From: Bacillota bacterium
GTDB taxonomy: Bacteria; Bacillota; UBA994
NCBI GenBank assembly: GCA_018725275.1
Contig: QLUC01000044.1
Location: 1-12,724, forward strand
DNA length: 12,724 bases
Direction: 5' to 3'
The notes under the pieces were generated by a model. It ran no database searches, was not told where the DNA came from, and was given only the letters and a program-made list of their open reading frames with translations. Shown in pieces: positions 1-7,524 of this stretch. Position numbers and translations under genes: made by a program. Each line of letters begins with the position of its first letter. Positions within the stretch are counted from its first letter, which is position 1.

Positions 1-11
1 TGCGGGTGGCG

Positions 12-39
12 TTGTGCCCCGGCCTTCATATGTTACAAT
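12..39 (+). promoter_or_regulatory. Candidate sigma-A promoter for tilS
   Basis: An extended -10 element is visible: TG at 31-32, one base, then TACAAT at 34-39. A weak -35-like TTGTGC lies at 12-17, with a 16-nt spacer. Transcription would begin near position 46, about 30 nt before the chosen tilS start. The -10 matches 5 of 6 consensus bases and the TG extension helps, but the -35 is poor. This is read by eye and not tested. Confidence 0.45.
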
Positions 40-74
40 ATAGGGAACAGGTCAATGATACGGGGGATGCCGCA

Positions 75-1460
75 ATGTTGGCGCGAGTCGAGCAATATGT
101 GCAAAGTAATCGTTTAGCAGGGCAGGGAGACCGCCTCTTGGTCGGTGTATCGGGAGGGGCGGACTCTGTGGCCCTACTTTTGGTCCTCCATGAACTTGCC
201 GAGCGGCACTCGTTTGCGCTTGTTGTCGCCCATTTAAATCATGGTTTTCGGGGGGAGGAGGCGGCAGAGGACAGTCGCTTTGTCCAAGAGCTCTCGGCGA
301 GGCTCGGCATAACTTGTGAGTGTGGCTATACTTCGGTGCCGACATTGCTTATGGGCAGGAATGCTTCGCCGCAGGTGGTGGCCAGAGAAGAGAGGTTTCG
401 TTTCTTTAAGGGGGTAATGGAGAAGCATGCGCTCCACAAATTGGCTTTGGCCCACCATCAAGATGACCAAGCGGAGACGGTGTTGCTACGTCTGATCCGC
501 GGAACGGGAATGAGGGGACTTAGGGGCATGAGCCCTCATGACCATGGCCTCTTTGGAATATCCATCATTCGTCCCCTCCTCGCCGTTTCTCAAAGAGAGG
601 TTTTGGAGTATCTGGCCGGGCGCGGCCAGCAGTACCGAACGGACTCCAGCAACTTAGGCACCGAGTATAGTCGTAACTTCTTGCGCCATGTTGTTATGCC
701 CGAGCTCTGCAAAATAAACCACGAAGCACCGGTGGCACTAGATCGCCTAGCTAGGCAAGTGGCGATTGATATGGACTACCTCGAAGGCCAGGTGCTATTA
801 GAATTGGCGGAGGCAGTAGAGCCCCTCGGTCTCGGAGTGGGCGTAAAGCTAACACACTTGCGCAAATTGCACCAAGCGCTGTCCAGGCGTCTCTTGATGG
901 CGGCCTTCCGTCAGAGTGCCGGGGAAGACCATAGCTTGGAGGCTGTGCACTTGGCGGCGGTAGAGGATTTGATCGGTAAGCAGCCCGGGCGAAGGGTCAT
1001 CCTCCCCGCTATGGTGTGTGCCCTGCGCACCCGCGAGCACATTGTCTTCTACCATTCGCACGCGGAAGAGGGCGTGCCCTACTGCTTGACCTTGCCGGTG
1101 CCCGGTGAGGAGCATCTGCCTTGCGGAGGGACGGTGACCGCGGTCTTGGTGGATGCTTGGCCTCTAGATTTTGCCGCGCGTACATGCTATGAAGCCTATT
1201 TATCCTGGACAAGTAATATTATCACCGTGCGAAACCGCAGGCCGCATGATGCGTATATACCTCTGGGGGCATTAGGGCACAAGAAGGTCAAGCAGGCCCT
1301 GAGTGAGGCCGGCATACCATTGCCTTGGCGCGCGAATTGGCCCATAATTGAGGTTATGGGGCAAGTAGCTTGGGTACCTGGGCTGCGGGTGGCGCATAAG
1401 TATCGTGCCATGCCGGAAGGCCCCATCCTCAGGCTGACATATAAACGTGGAGGGAATTGA
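75..1460 (+). CDS. tilS: tRNA(Ile)-lysidine synthetase TilS
   Basis: TilS uses ATP and lysine to convert C34 of the CAU-anticodon tRNA-Ile to lysidine, so that the tRNA reads AUA as isoleucine. It is a cytoplasmic and normally essential enzyme. The PP-loop ATP-binding motif SGGADS is at residues 26-31, and the downstream family segment AHHQDDQAETVLLRLIRG is present. The C-terminal third fits the TilS C-terminal tRNA-binding region. The start chosen is ATG at 75 because GGGGGA at 62-67 sits 7 nt upstream and the PP-loop then falls near residue 26, as is usual. The frame is open upstream to position 6, but that extension does not resemble the family. The 461-aa length is normal. The stop lies 1 nt before hpt, so the two genes are probably co-transcribed. 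Confidence 0.95.
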   Translation: MLARVEQYVQSNRLAGQGDRLLVGVSGGADSVALLLVLHELAERHSFALVVAHLNHGFRGEEAAEDSRFVQELSARLGITCECGYTSVPTLLMGRNASPQVVAREERFRFFKGVMEKHALHKLALAHHQDDQAETVLLRLIRGTGMRGLRGMSPHDHGLFGISIIRPLLAVSQREVLEYLAGRGQQYRTDSSNLGTEYSRNFLRHVVMPELCKINHEAPVALDRLARQVAIDMDYLEGQVLLELAEAVEPLGLGVGVKLTHLRKLHQALSRRLLMAAFRQSAGEDHSLEAVHLAAVEDLIGKQPGRRVILPAMVCALRTREHIVFYHSHAEEGVPYCLTLPVPGEEHLPCGGTVTAVLVDAWPLDFAARTCYEAYLSWTSNIITVRNRRPHDAYIPLGALGHKKVKQALSEAGIPLPWRANWPIIEVMGQVAWVPGLRVAHKYRAMPEGPILRLTYKRGGN

Positions 1461-1461
1461 T

Positions 1462-1986
1462 ATGGAAGAACCACTATCGTTGCGAGTGCTCATTCCTCGC
1501 GAGGAAATTGCCGCGAGAGTTGCCGCTATGGGCAGACAAATCAGTGCCGATTACGCAGGGAAGGAGCTCCTGCTGGTCGTTGTGCTCCGGGGCGCCGCAG
1601 TATTCGCCGCTGATCTGTGCCGCCATCTCACTACCCAGACCGTGCTTGATTTCATTTCCGTCTCTAGTTATGGCTCGGCAACCTCCACTTCCGGAGTGGT
1701 GCGCTTCCTCAAGGACTTGGAGGAGTCGGTAGAAGGGCGGCATGTTTTGATCGTCGAGGACATTGTCGACACCGGCCTCACCTTAAACTACTTGCTCGAA
1801 AACCTCCGCACGCGCAAGCCGGCGAGTCTTGTCTCCTGTACTCTCCTCGATAAGCCCAGCAGACGGAGGGTGGACATACAACCAGATTATCTCGGTTTCA
1901 CCATTGACGATCTTTTTGTGGTGGGCTACGGCCTAGATTTTGATCAATACTACCGTAACTTGCCAGATATTTGCGTGCAGCGGTAA
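1462..1986 (+). CDS. hpt: Hypoxanthine phosphoribosyltransferase
   Basis: This enzyme salvages hypoxanthine, and often guanine, by joining it to PRPP to form IMP or GMP in the cytoplasm. The PRPP-binding signature VLIVEDIVDTG spans residues 95-105, with the acidic pair E99/D100. The N-terminal VVVLRGAAVF segment matches the loop usually written LKG in the family; here it reads LRG. The length of 174 aa is typical. ATG at 1462 is chosen over an in-frame GTG at 1447 because GGAGGG at 1449-1454 sits 7 nt before the ATG and the GTG overlaps that site. The gene follows tilS by 1 nt, and the tilS-hpt-ftsH order is a common arrangement in Bacillota. Codons 11-15 contain a perfect 14-bp palindrome (see findings). 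Confidence 0.95.
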   Translation: MEEPLSLRVLIPREEIAARVAAMGRQISADYAGKELLLVVVLRGAAVFAADLCRHLTTQTVLDFISVSSYGSATSTSGVVRFLKDLEESVEGRHVLIVEDIVDTGLTLNYLLENLRTRKPASLVSCTLLDKPSRRRVDIQPDYLGFTIDDLFVVGYGLDFDQYYRNLPDICVQR

Positions 1987-2005
1987 TAATCCATGCTGCA
2001 TAATT

Positions 2006-2034
2006 TTGCTCCGCATATTCGCTTATGGTAAAAT
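2006..2034 (+). promoter_or_regulatory. Candidate promoter for ftsH
   Basis: In the 82-nt hpt-ftsH gap there is a -35-like TTGCTC at 2006-2011, a 17-nt spacer, and an extended -10: TG at 2026-2027, then TAAAAT at 2029-2034. Transcription would begin near 2041 and leave a leader of about 28 nt that contains the ribosome binding site. This would let ftsH be expressed apart from tilS-hpt. Read by eye; the -35 is moderate. Confidence 0.5.
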
Positions 2035-2068
2035 AGCTAGTGTGCTGGGATAGGAGGACTCTACAATC

Positions 2069-3880
2069 TTGAATAAGAATTTACGGACTGCCAGCTTCTA
2101 CTTGCTAATCATCATGATTGCCCTTTCTTTGATTCAGTTTTTTGGTGCCCGCACCCAGGCACCGCGTGAAATTAGCTACAATGAGTTTTTTGATCTTGTG
2201 GTTAACGAACAGGTACGGACCGCCAATCAAGTGGGCAATGTCATTACCGGCGAGCTTAAAGACACTACCGCCTATCGTATTACTGTTCCTCCGGGTGACG
2301 CCGAACTGATTCCCTTGCTGCGGGCCAAGACGCAGTATGTTTACCGCGACCCGCCCACCTCTCCCTGGTGGACGACCCTCGTTTCGTATGCCCTGATGTT
2401 TGCTTTGTTTGCCGGCATTTGGTACTTCTTCATGCAACAATCGCAATCGGGCGGCAACAAGGTCATGAGCTTTGGCAAATCACGCGCCAAGATGCAGACC
2501 GATGCTCGCCGCCGCATCACCTTCAAAGATGTGGCGGGCTACGATGAAGTTAAAGAAGAACTCGATGAGGTAGTGCAGTTCTTAAAGACCCCCCAGAAAT
2601 TCAGCGCCATCGGCGCGCGCATCCCCAAGGGCGTCATGCTCTACGGCCCACCCGGAACCGGCAAGACTTGGTTAGCGAGGGCGGTGGCAGGCGAAGCCGG
2701 CGTGCCCTTCTTCAGCATTTCCGGCTCGGACTTCGTAGAAATGTTTGTGGGCGTGGGGGCCTCCCGCGTGCGCGACATGTTTGACCAAGCTAAGAAAAAT
2801 GCACCAGCCATTGTCTTTATTGACGAAATAGATGCGGTGGGTCGCCAGCGCGGCGCAGGCCTAGGCGGCGGACATGACGAAAGAGAGCAGACCCTCAATC
2901 AACTGTTGGTGGAAATGGACGGTTTTGAGGGGAACGAAGGCGTGATAATTATGGCGGCCACCAACCGCCCTGACATCCTAGACCCCGCTCTATTGCGTCC
3001 GGGTCGCTTTGACCGCCAAATCACCGTCGGTAGACCGGATGTTAAAGAGCGCGAAGCTATCTTGGGGGTGCATGTGCGCAACAAACCCCTGGCAGCCGAG
3101 GTGAAACTGGCGACCGTGGCCGGGCTCACCCCTGGGTTTACGGCTGCGGATCTCGAAAACTTGGTCAACGAAAGTGCCTTGCTCGCGGCTCGGCAAGATC
3201 GCCAGACGATTTCCATGCTTGATTTGGAGGAGGCCATCAACCGGGTGGTGGCGGGGCCGAAGAAAAAATCGCGCGTTATTTCGGCCAGAGAGAAGAAAGT
3301 TTTCGCCTACCACGAGGCGGGGCATGCATTGAGCCGCTACCTGACTCAGGACGCCGACCCGGTGCACCTTGTCAGCATCATCCCCCGCGGCATGGCCGGC
3401 GGGTATGTGATATCTCTGCCCACAGAAGATCGCTTTGTCATGACGCGTACCGAGATACTCAACAATGTCACCTACGCGCTCTCCGGCCGGGTGTCCGAGC
3501 AGCTTGTTTTTAATGAGATTTCTACCGGAGCGCAGGACGACCTAGATAAATCCACGCGCCTCGTCCGCCGCATGATCATGGAGTATGGCATGAGTGAGGA
3601 GTTAGGGCCTGTTACCTACGGTGAGAAAGAGGAGCAAGTCTTCCTTGGGCGCGATATCTCTCGTCATCGTAACTTTAGCGAGACGGTGGCGCACTCTATC
3701 GACCGGGAAGTGCGGCGCATCGTCGACAGGTGTTATCACCAGGCCGAAGATATCCTCAAGAACAACCGCGACAAGCTCGACCTCATCGCCAACACCCTGC
3801 TCGAGCGAGAGACGCTCAGGGGCGAAGAACTGACCGAGCTTTTAGTCACCGGCTTTTTGCCGCCCGTAGCACCGGCCTAG
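2069..3880 (+). CDS. ftsH: ATP-dependent zinc metalloprotease FtsH
   Basis: FtsH is a membrane-anchored AAA+ hexamer that unfolds and degrades misfolded membrane proteins and short-lived regulators. Visible parts are: a membrane span at about residues 10-25; an extracytoplasmic domain; a second span at about 103-122; Walker A GPPGTGKT at 193-200; Walker B VFIDEID at 249-255; the second region of homology at about 295-316, with arginine-finger candidates R313 and R316; and the zinc motif HEAGH at 415-419, with D491 in AQDDLDKST as the likely third ligand. The length of 603 aa is normal. The start is TTG at 2069, preceded by TAGGAGGA at 2051-2058; no better start fits the family N-terminus. The residue after Walker A is W201, where family members usually have leucine. 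The gene is followed by a strong terminator and may have its own promoter. Confidence 0.97.
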   Translation: MNKNLRTASFYLLIIMIALSLIQFFGARTQAPREISYNEFFDLVVNEQVRTANQVGNVITGELKDTTAYRITVPPGDAELIPLLRAKTQYVYRDPPTSPWWTTLVSYALMFALFAGIWYFFMQQSQSGGNKVMSFGKSRAKMQTDARRRITFKDVAGYDEVKEELDEVVQFLKTPQKFSAIGARIPKGVMLYGPPGTGKTWLARAVAGEAGVPFFSISGSDFVEMFVGVGASRVRDMFDQAKKNAPAIVFIDEIDAVGRQRGAGLGGGHDEREQTLNQLLVEMDGFEGNEGVIIMAATNRPDILDPALLRPGRFDRQITVGRPDVKEREAILGVHVRNKPLAAEVKLATVAGLTPGFTAADLENLVNESALLAARQDRQTISMLDLEEAINRVVAGPKKKSRVISAREKKVFAYHEAGHALSRYLTQDADPVHLVSIIPRGMAGGYVISLPTEDRFVMTRTEILNNVTYALSGRVSEQLVFNEISTGAQDDLDKSTRLVRRMIMEYGMSEELGPVTYGEKEEQVFLGRDISRHRNFSETVAHSIDREVRRIVDRCYHQAEDILKNNRDKLDLIANTLLERETLRGEELTELLVTGFLPPVAPA

Positions 3881-3916
3881 AAAATCAATCCGGCACTGAG
3901 TGCCGGATTGATTTTT
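3881..3916 (+). terminator. Rho-independent terminator after ftsH
   Basis: A perfect 16-bp stem pairs 3881-3896 with 3900-3915, leaving a 3-nt loop. The 3' arm ends in a run of five T (3912-3916). The stem begins directly after the ftsH stop codon. The A-rich 5' arm means it could also act in the opposite direction. It separates the tilS-hpt-ftsH block from the hut region. Confidence 0.9.
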
Positions 3917-3943
3917 GCCCAACACTCCCCTAGCGGCAGGATT

Positions 3944-3972
3944 TTGCTCGCCAAGAAAGAACACAATACTAT
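3944..3972 (+). promoter_or_regulatory. Candidate promoter upstream of the hut region
   Basis: A -35-like TTGCTC at 3944-3949 and a -10-like TACTAT at 3967-3972 are separated by 17 nt. The -35 hexamer and the three bases before it (ATTTTGCTC) are identical to those of the candidate ftsH promoter. Transcription would start near 3979, after the ftsH terminator, and would serve the hut operon. One problem is that this start falls on the putative ribosome binding site of the small ORF at 3987. If the promoter is real, that ORF would have almost no leader and may not be translated from this transcript. Confidence 0.35.
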
Positions 3973-3986
3973 CAGAGGTGGTACAT

Positions 3987-4292
3987 TTGTTTTCTCACCG
4001 GCCCAAACAAAAAAGCCCGACGCGCATTATCGATGATCAAGTATATCTGCGGGTGCTCATCACTACGCACCGCATTACGTCGGGAGAAAATTTTCTCGAG
4101 ATAGTTAAGCGGTACTCTCAAGGCAGCCTGCAGCCTGGGGACATCATGGTGGTGTCTGATATGTCAAGGATGCTTGGTGTGCAATCTTGTGTAGCCCGCG
4201 CAGACTCGCGCGGGCACGTTGAAATTTTGGCACACACCTCGCGAGGAGGGGTCCTTCACTCCGCTCTGCCTGGTTCGGAAGATCGATCATGA
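3987..4292 (+). CDS. Short CofE/F420-0:glutamate ligase-like N-terminal protein, possibly a gene remnant
   Basis: Residues 20 to 70 read like the start of proteins annotated in Bacillota as coenzyme F420-0:L-glutamate ligase-like (CofE family, recalled from memory): YLRVLITTHRITSGENF, then EIVKRYSQG, then LQPGDIMVVSD. The resemblance then fades and the frame stops at 101 residues. Full family domains are more than 200 residues long, so most of the fold and its metal and nucleotide sites are absent. The start chosen is TTG at 3987, with GAGGTGG at 3975-3981 at 5-nt spacing; the frame is open further upstream into the terminator. The stop lies 18 nt before hutH and its final codons overlap the hutH ribosome binding site, so translation could be coupled. 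It could be a decayed gene, a genuine small protein, or a translated leader. The function is unknown. Confidence 0.45.
   Translation: MFSHRPKQKSPTRIIDDQVYLRVLITTHRITSGENFLEIVKRYSQGSLQPGDIMVVSDMSRMLGVQSCVARADSRGHVEILAHTSRGGVLHSALPGSEDRS
4194..4215 (+). other. GC-rich hairpin about 95 nt upstream of hutH
   Basis: An 8-bp perfect stem of G and C (4194-4201 with 4208-4215) encloses a 6-nt loop, AGACTC. It lies inside the putative short ORF. It is followed about 11 nt later by TTTT within ATTTTGG, which is too distant and short for a standard terminator. It may be an attenuation or mRNA-stability element of the hut leader, or a by-product of coding GC content. Confidence 0.25.
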
Positions 4293-4310
4293 GGAGGGTA
4301 ACGAGAAGGC

Positions 4311-5861
4311 ATGAGCGTATTTATAACCGGTGCTGACCTTACATTCGAAGAAATCTCTTTAGTGAGCCGGGAGGGTGCCTTAGTTTTTTTGCATGAGGAG
4401 GCCAAGGCTAAGATTGCCGCCGCGCGTTCCCTCGTGGAGCGCTTGGTGGCCGAGGAGAAGGCCGTCTATGGCATTAACACCGGTTTTGGTAAGTTTTGCG
4501 ACATCACCATCAACAAGGAGCAGGTCGCCAGGCTACAACGCAATCTCATTGTCAGCCACGCCTGCGGAGTGGGCGCACCGCTCTCTATAGAAACGGTAAG
4601 GGCGCTCATGTTGCTGCGAGCCAATGCTCTAGCCAAGGGCAGTTCCGGCATAAAGGAGAGCACCGTGCAGTGCTTGCTCGATTTCTTAAATCACCGGGTG
4701 CACCCCGTGGTGCCGGCCCAGGGCTCACTCGGCGCCAGCGGCGATCTAGCTCCTCTGGCGCATGCAGTACTGGTGATGATTGGTGAAGGGGAGGCAGAAG
4801 TAGACGGGGAAATTGTCCCCGGTAGCCTAGCTCTAGCACGCCGCAATCTACAGCCTATTGACCTTGGGGCCAAGGAGGGTTTAGCCCTCATTAACGGCAC
4901 CCAGGCCATGGGGGCTAATCTGAGTCTGGCGGTCATTGATGCCCTCCAAACCCTAAAAACGAGCTTTGTTACCGCCGCTCTCAGCCACCAGGCTCTCCGC
5001 GGGATAACAGCAGCCTTTGACGCGAGGGTTTCCGAGGTGCGCCCCCATCGCGCTCAAGCGCTGGCCGCGGAGGCCATGCGGCGTTTGTTAGCCGGTAGCG
5101 AATGGGTTTCCCTGCCCGGGGAGTTTCGTGTGCAAGACGCTTATTCTCTTCGTTGCATCCCGCAGGTGCATGGGGCTTCTTGGCATGCTATTGGGCATGT
5201 GGCTGAGACCGTGCTGGTGGAGTGTAACTCCGCCACCGACAATCCCTTGGTCTTTCCCGAGGAAAACGAGATTATTTCGGCAGGAAATTTTCACGGACAG
5301 TTTTTAGCGCTCGGTGCAGATTACTTGGCGATGGCCGTAGCTGAGCTGGCCAGTATCGCCGAGCGGCGCATCGAGAGGTTAGTTAACCCTCATCTATCAG
5401 GGCTGCCGGCCTTTCTCACTCGCCACGGCGGCCTTAACTCCGGGTATATGATCGCCCAATATACTGCCGCTGCCTTGGTTTCGGAGAACAAGGTCCTATG
5501 TCATCCGGCCTCGGTCGACTCGATTCCTTCCAGTGCCAATCAAGAAGATCATGTGAGCATGGGTGGCTTCGCCTGTCGCAAAGTGCGTCAAGTGATCGAA
5601 AACACCATGCGGGTGCTAGGGATAGAGCTCCTCGTGGCTTGTCAGGCCATAGACCTGCAAGGAGGAAAGATGCTCTCGCCGGCCACTCGCCCGGTCTACG
5701 ACCTACTGCGTAGCACCGTACCTGCGCTCAATGAAGATCGCGTCCTCTACCCCGAGTTTAATTACGCCTACAACATTATCAATACCGGCCAGGTGCAAAG
5801 TGCCGCCGGGGAGGACATCGACCAATGGTTCGACCGTAGTTTCAGGCATAAGGAGAGATAG
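4311..5861 (+). CDS. hutH: Histidine ammonia-lyase
   Basis: HutH catalyses the first step of histidine breakdown, removing ammonia non-oxidatively to give trans-urocanate. The Ala-Ser-Gly triad at residues 142-144, within GSLGASGDLAPLAH, forms the self-made MIO electrophile. Y53 in the segment YGINTGFG and H83 in SHACG occupy the positions seen in the Pseudomonas enzyme. The histidine at 83 favours histidine over tyrosine or phenylalanine as substrate. The length of 516 aa is typical. ATG at 4311 is preceded by GAGGAGGG at 4291-4298 with a rather long 12-nt spacer; a closer GAGAAGG at 4303-4309 is too near to help. This is the first enzyme gene of the operon, and the stop lies 3 nt before hutU. 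No HutP-type regulator gene is seen next to it. Confidence 0.97.
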   Translation: MSVFITGADLTFEEISLVSREGALVFLHEEAKAKIAAARSLVERLVAEEKAVYGINTGFGKFCDITINKEQVARLQRNLIVSHACGVGAPLSIETVRALMLLRANALAKGSSGIKESTVQCLLDFLNHRVHPVVPAQGSLGASGDLAPLAHAVLVMIGEGEAEVDGEIVPGSLALARRNLQPIDLGAKEGLALINGTQAMGANLSLAVIDALQTLKTSFVTAALSHQALRGITAAFDARVSEVRPHRAQALAAEAMRRLLAGSEWVSLPGEFRVQDAYSLRCIPQVHGASWHAIGHVAETVLVECNSATDNPLVFPEENEIISAGNFHGQFLALGADYLAMAVAELASIAERRIERLVNPHLSGLPAFLTRHGGLNSGYMIAQYTAAALVSENKVLCHPASVDSIPSSANQEDHVSMGGFACRKVRQVIENTMRVLGIELLVACQAIDLQGGKMLSPATRPVYDLLRSTVPALNEDRVLYPEFNYAYNIINTGQVQSAAGEDIDQWFDRSFRHKER

Positions 5862-5864
5862 GGC

Positions 5865-7520
5865 ATGAAAAGAGAAATTAGAGCCCCGCGCGGCACTGTG
5901 CTCAGTTGCCGCGGTTGGGAGCAAGAGGCCGCCATGCGTATGCTCATGAACAACCTCGATCCCGAGGTGGCCGAGCGCCCGGAAGATCTCGTGGTCTACG
6001 GGGGAACGGGCAAGGCGGCGCGCAATTGGGAATGTTACGAGGCCATAATTAAGTCCTTGCAGGAGCTCAAAAATGACGAGACCTTGCTCGTTCAGAGCGG
6101 CAAGCCAGTGGGCGTATTTACAACTCACCTTCATGCCCCGCGCGTGCTCATCAGCAATTCCATGTTGGTGCCCCACTGGGCCACATGGGAGAAGTTTCGC
6201 GAGTTAGAGCGCTTAGGCCTCACCATGTACGGGCAAATGACCGCCGGTTCGTGGATATATATCGCCACCCAGGGTATTTTGCAGGGCACCTACGAGACCT
6301 TTGCCGAGGCTGCTCGTCGGCATTTCGGCGGGTCCCTTAAAGGTAGGCTCACCGTAACCGCAGGGCTTGGGGGCATGGGCGGTGCCCAGCCCTTAGCCGT
6401 GACGATGAACGAAGGAGTGGCTATCTGCATAGAGGTGGACCGGACCCGCATCGAGCGCCGCCTGCAGTCGCGCTATCTCGATACCTATGTTGAAAACCTC
6501 GACTCCGCCTTAGAGATGGCCCACAACGCCCAGAGCGAAGGTCGGCCCTTGTCCATCGGCCTGCTCGGCAATGCGGCTATGGTGTTGCCCGAGATGGTGC
6601 GCCGCGGCGTGGTCCCCGACCTAGTCACCGACCAGACCTCAGCGCATGACCCCCTCGTGGGCTACATACCCGTGGGGCTCTCTTTAGACCAAGCCGCCGC
6701 TTTGCGCCAAAGTAGCCCCACTGAATACATAGAGAGGGCGATGTCGAGCATGGCCCTGCATGTACAGGCGATGCTCGACCTGCAGCAAGCGGGAGCGCAT
6801 GTCTTTGATTACGGCAATAATATCCGTCAGCAAGCCAAGGAGGCAGGCATAACAAATGCTTTTGACTTCCCCGGTTTTGTGCCCGCCTACATTCGCCCCC
6901 TGTTTTGCGAGGGCAAGGGCCCCTTCCGCTGGGTGGCCCTCTCGGGTGAGGTCGAAGATATATACAAAACCGATGCCTTGGTGCTAGAGCTTTTCCCCGA
7001 AGATGCGGCCCTAAAACGCTGGATTACCATGGCGCAAGAGAGGGTGGCCTTCCAAGGTTTGCCTGCCCGTATCTGCTGGCTTGGTTATGGTGAGAGGGCT
7101 AAATTTGGCCTGGCCATCAATGAAATGGTGCGCACGGGTGAGCTTAAGGCCCCCATCGTTATCGGACGCGACCACCTCGATTGCGGGTCGGTCGCCTCGC
7201 CTAACCGCGAGACCGAGGCCATGCAGGACGGTTCCGACGCCATAGCTGACTGGCCCATTCTTAATGCGCTTCTCAATTCGGTCGCCGGTGCCAGCTGGGT
7301 CAGCGTTCATCATGGCGGCGGAGTGGGCATCGGGTTCTCTATCCATGCCGGCATGGTGGTGGTGGCCGACGGCACCGACCTAGCCCGTACCCGCTTAGAG
7401 AGGGTGCTCACCACCGACCCCGGCACGGGCGTCATGCGTCATGCCGATGCCGGCTACGAGCTGGCCTGCCAAGTCGCCGTCGAGCGTGGCGTCAAAATTC
7501 CGATGTTAAAGAGGGGTTAG
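5865..7520 (+). CDS. hutU: Urocanate hydratase (urocanase)
   Basis: HutU adds water to urocanate with tightly bound NAD+ as an electrophile, giving 4-imidazolone-5-propionate. Family landmarks are GQMTAGSWIYIATQG in the N-terminal third, the glycine-rich NAD-binding stretch GLGGMGGAQ at residues 167-175, C404 in ICWLGYGER (matching the active-site cysteine region), and HHGGGVGIGFSIHAG near the C-terminus. The length of 551 aa is standard. The start is ATG at 5865, with AGGAGAG at 5851-5857, inside the end of hutH, 7 nt upstream. The close spacing to hutH and ftcD supports co-transcription and translational coupling. Confidence 0.97.
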   Translation: MKREIRAPRGTVLSCRGWEQEAAMRMLMNNLDPEVAERPEDLVVYGGTGKAARNWECYEAIIKSLQELKNDETLLVQSGKPVGVFTTHLHAPRVLISNSMLVPHWATWEKFRELERLGLTMYGQMTAGSWIYIATQGILQGTYETFAEAARRHFGGSLKGRLTVTAGLGGMGGAQPLAVTMNEGVAICIEVDRTRIERRLQSRYLDTYVENLDSALEMAHNAQSEGRPLSIGLLGNAAMVLPEMVRRGVVPDLVTDQTSAHDPLVGYIPVGLSLDQAAALRQSSPTEYIERAMSSMALHVQAMLDLQQAGAHVFDYGNNIRQQAKEAGITNAFDFPGFVPAYIRPLFCEGKGPFRWVALSGEVEDIYKTDALVLELFPEDAALKRWITMAQERVAFQGLPARICWLGYGERAKFGLAINEMVRTGELKAPIVIGRDHLDCGSVASPNRETEAMQDGSDAIADWPILNALLNSVAGASWVSVHHGGGVGIGFSIHAGMVVVADGTDLARTRLERVLTTDPGTGVMRHADAGYELACQVAVERGVKIPMLKRG

Positions 7521-7524
7521 AAAG

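Noticed and set aside
6..74. Upstream extension of tilS to an earlier start at position 6
   Set aside because: The extra 23 residues do not resemble the family, the candidate promoter lies inside them, and ATG at 75 has a good ribosome binding site.
2641..2898. Open frames on the - strand opposite ftsH and similar long frames opposite fhs and hutI
   Set aside because: They lie wholly inside strongly conserved genes in GC-rich sequence, lack ribosome binding sites and show low-complexity compositions typical of antisense shadows.
4281..4288. Palindrome GATCGATC just before hutH considered as an operator
   Set aside because: Eight-base palindromes of this type are expected by chance, and it overlaps the coding end of the upstream ORF with no second copy noted nearby.
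5703..6176. 157-codon - strand frame across the hutH-hutU junction
   Set aside because: Both overlapped genes are well-supported family members; the frame has no recognisable domain and no ribosome binding site was noted.
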